From Gammaproteobacteria bacterium (lineage in GTDB: Bacteria > Pseudomonadota > Gammaproteobacteria > GCA-001735895), in NCBI GenBank assembly GCA_024638385.1, contig JAHEKJ010000033.1, positions 1 through 32,527 on the forward strand: 32,527 bases of DNA, given 5' to 3'. Shown here one piece after another: positions 31,821 through 32,527 of this stretch. The notes beneath the pieces are model-generated. The model saw only the letters and a list, made by a program, of their open reading frames with translations, was not told the DNA's origin and searched no databases. The position numbers and the translations under genes were made by a program. Numbering within the stretch: the first letter of the stretch is position 1; every line of letters starts with the position of its first letter.

Positions 31821-32527
31821 TCATAATCCCGGGCGCCCGGATTCGAAGCTATAGCTCTCCGGGATCACGACGATTCCCTTCTCGCTGACGGTAAATCGTT
31901 CCCGGTCTTTCTCCGGGTCGAACCCGATCACCTCGCCATCGGGGATCCGGACGTGCTTGTCGATGATGCAGTTGCGCAAACGGACTTTCTCGCCGATGAG
32001 GACGTTGCCGAAGATCACCGAATCCGACACCAGGCTGCGATCGCCGACGAAAACGTTCTCGAACAGCACCGAGTGATCGACGTTGGCCCCCGAGATAATC
32101 ACGCCGCCGGCGAGCATTGAATTGACGAACACGCCCTCGGTGCCCGACTTTCCCGGTACCGCGCGCGCCGGCGGAGTCTGGGAATGGTAAGACCGAATCG
32201 GCCAGTCGTCCTGGTATAAATCCATCGGCGGCACCGGTTCGAGCAAATCCATGTTGGCCTGGTAGTAGGAATCCACCGTGCCGACGTCACGCCAGTATCT
32301 GTCCGGCGAGACACGGCCCTCCTGCTCGCCGAAAAAATGCGCGCACACGTGGTGGCTGTGAATGAGCCGCGGAAATACATCCTTGCCGAAATCGTGGCTC
32401 GAGGACTCGTCGCGGTTGTCCTGATCGAGTACCTCCAGCAAAATCCGACTCGAGAACACGTATATGCCCATCGACGCGAGCGTATGCTTCGGATCGTCGA
32501 CACAAGCCTGCGCCGTCTCCGGTTTTT
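31821..32527 (-). CDS. glgC: Glucose-1-phosphate adenylyltransferase, C-terminal part (5' end outside window)
   Basis: About 235 C-terminal residues are visible and the frame stays open to the window edge. The end of the nucleotidyltransferase domain reads [10 protein letters not shown], then [12 protein letters not shown] and [19 protein letters not shown], which is the GlgC signature around the sugar-phosphate site. From about YSHQ-like [13 protein letters not shown] onward comes the left-handed beta-helix with hexapeptide-like repeats ([39 protein letters not shown]), the region that carries allosteric contacts. The enzyme makes ADP-glucose for glycogen synthesis. Other glg genes would be expected beyond the window. 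Confidence 0.93.
   Translation of the reverse strand, partial: KPETAQACVDDPKHTLASMGIYVFSSRILLEVLDQDNRDESSSHDFGKDVFPRLIHSHHVCAHFFGEQEGRVSPDRYWRDVGTVDSYYQANMDLLEPVPPMDLYQDDWPIRSYHSQTPPARAVPGKSGTEGVFVNSMLAGGVIISGANVDHSVLFENVFVGDRSLVSDSVIFGNVLIGEKVRLRNCIIDKHVRIPDGEVIGFDPEKDRERFTVSEKGIVVIPESYSFESGRPGL

Overview
The window is GC-rich chromosomal DNA, most likely from an uncultured or little-studied gammaproteobacterium. The pca gene set, a GlgC-type glycogen gene, a formate/nitrite-transporter relic, a DUF1127 protein and LysR/MarR/TetR regulators all fit a proteobacterium; the class is an inference from gene content. Coding density is high. GC content drops visibly at about 29.1-29.8 kb and 31.0-31.8 kb, which look acquired or decaying.

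Layout. 1-2.4 kb: the end of an ATP-grasp enzyme, a secreted Cys-containing protein and a DHDPS-family aldolase/lyase. 2.5-3.0 kb: a formate/nitrite-transporter pseudogene with three separate lesions. 3.1-5.04 kb: the most unusual locus. A strong promoter drives a secreted-looking Gly/Ser-rich protein. A hairpin follows, then one protein that joins an HPr-kinase-like domain to a PqqD-like peptide-binding domain, then a strong terminator. 5.0-9.9 kb: DUF1127 protein, divergent LysR regulator, SDR oxidoreductase, MFS transporter and a membrane-anchored spermidine-synthase-like protein. 10.0-15.4 kb: ketopantoate-reductase-like enzyme, exported GlcG/HbpS-type protein, channel-like protein without a K+ filter, and an acyl-CoA dehydrogenase / APH-like kinase / hotdog thioesterase / AsnC-like ligand-domain set.

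15.6-19.2 kb (minus strand) is a 3-hydroxybenzoate-to-gentisate operon: 3-hydroxybenzoate 6-hydroxylase, gentisate 1,2-dioxygenase, zeta-class isomerase and a MarR regulator, with a 32-bp palindromic operator over the promoter. 19.3-21.4 kb: zinc-type dehydrogenase, GNAT acetyltransferase, hemerythrin. 21.7-29.1 kb is the 4-hydroxybenzoate/protocatechuate branch: pobA, a TetR regulator, a TTC38-like TPR protein and a tightly packed pcaDCHGB operon. Together they would take 3- and 4-hydroxybenzoate to ring-cleaved products. Fumarylpyruvate hydrolase and the last beta-ketoadipate steps are not in the window.

29.1-32.5 kb is accessory: a decayed membrane-protein gene bracketed by an inverted GGGGACAGA motif, a DUF900-type alpha/beta hydrolase, a low-GC HAD phosphatase and the C-terminal part of glgC. 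Four intergenic inverted-repeat elements of three or four sequence types (15.5, 16.8, 21.6 and 31.0 kb), plus the 29.1/29.8 kb pair, show that small palindromic elements have spread through this region. No rRNA, tRNA, CRISPR array or intact transposase was seen.
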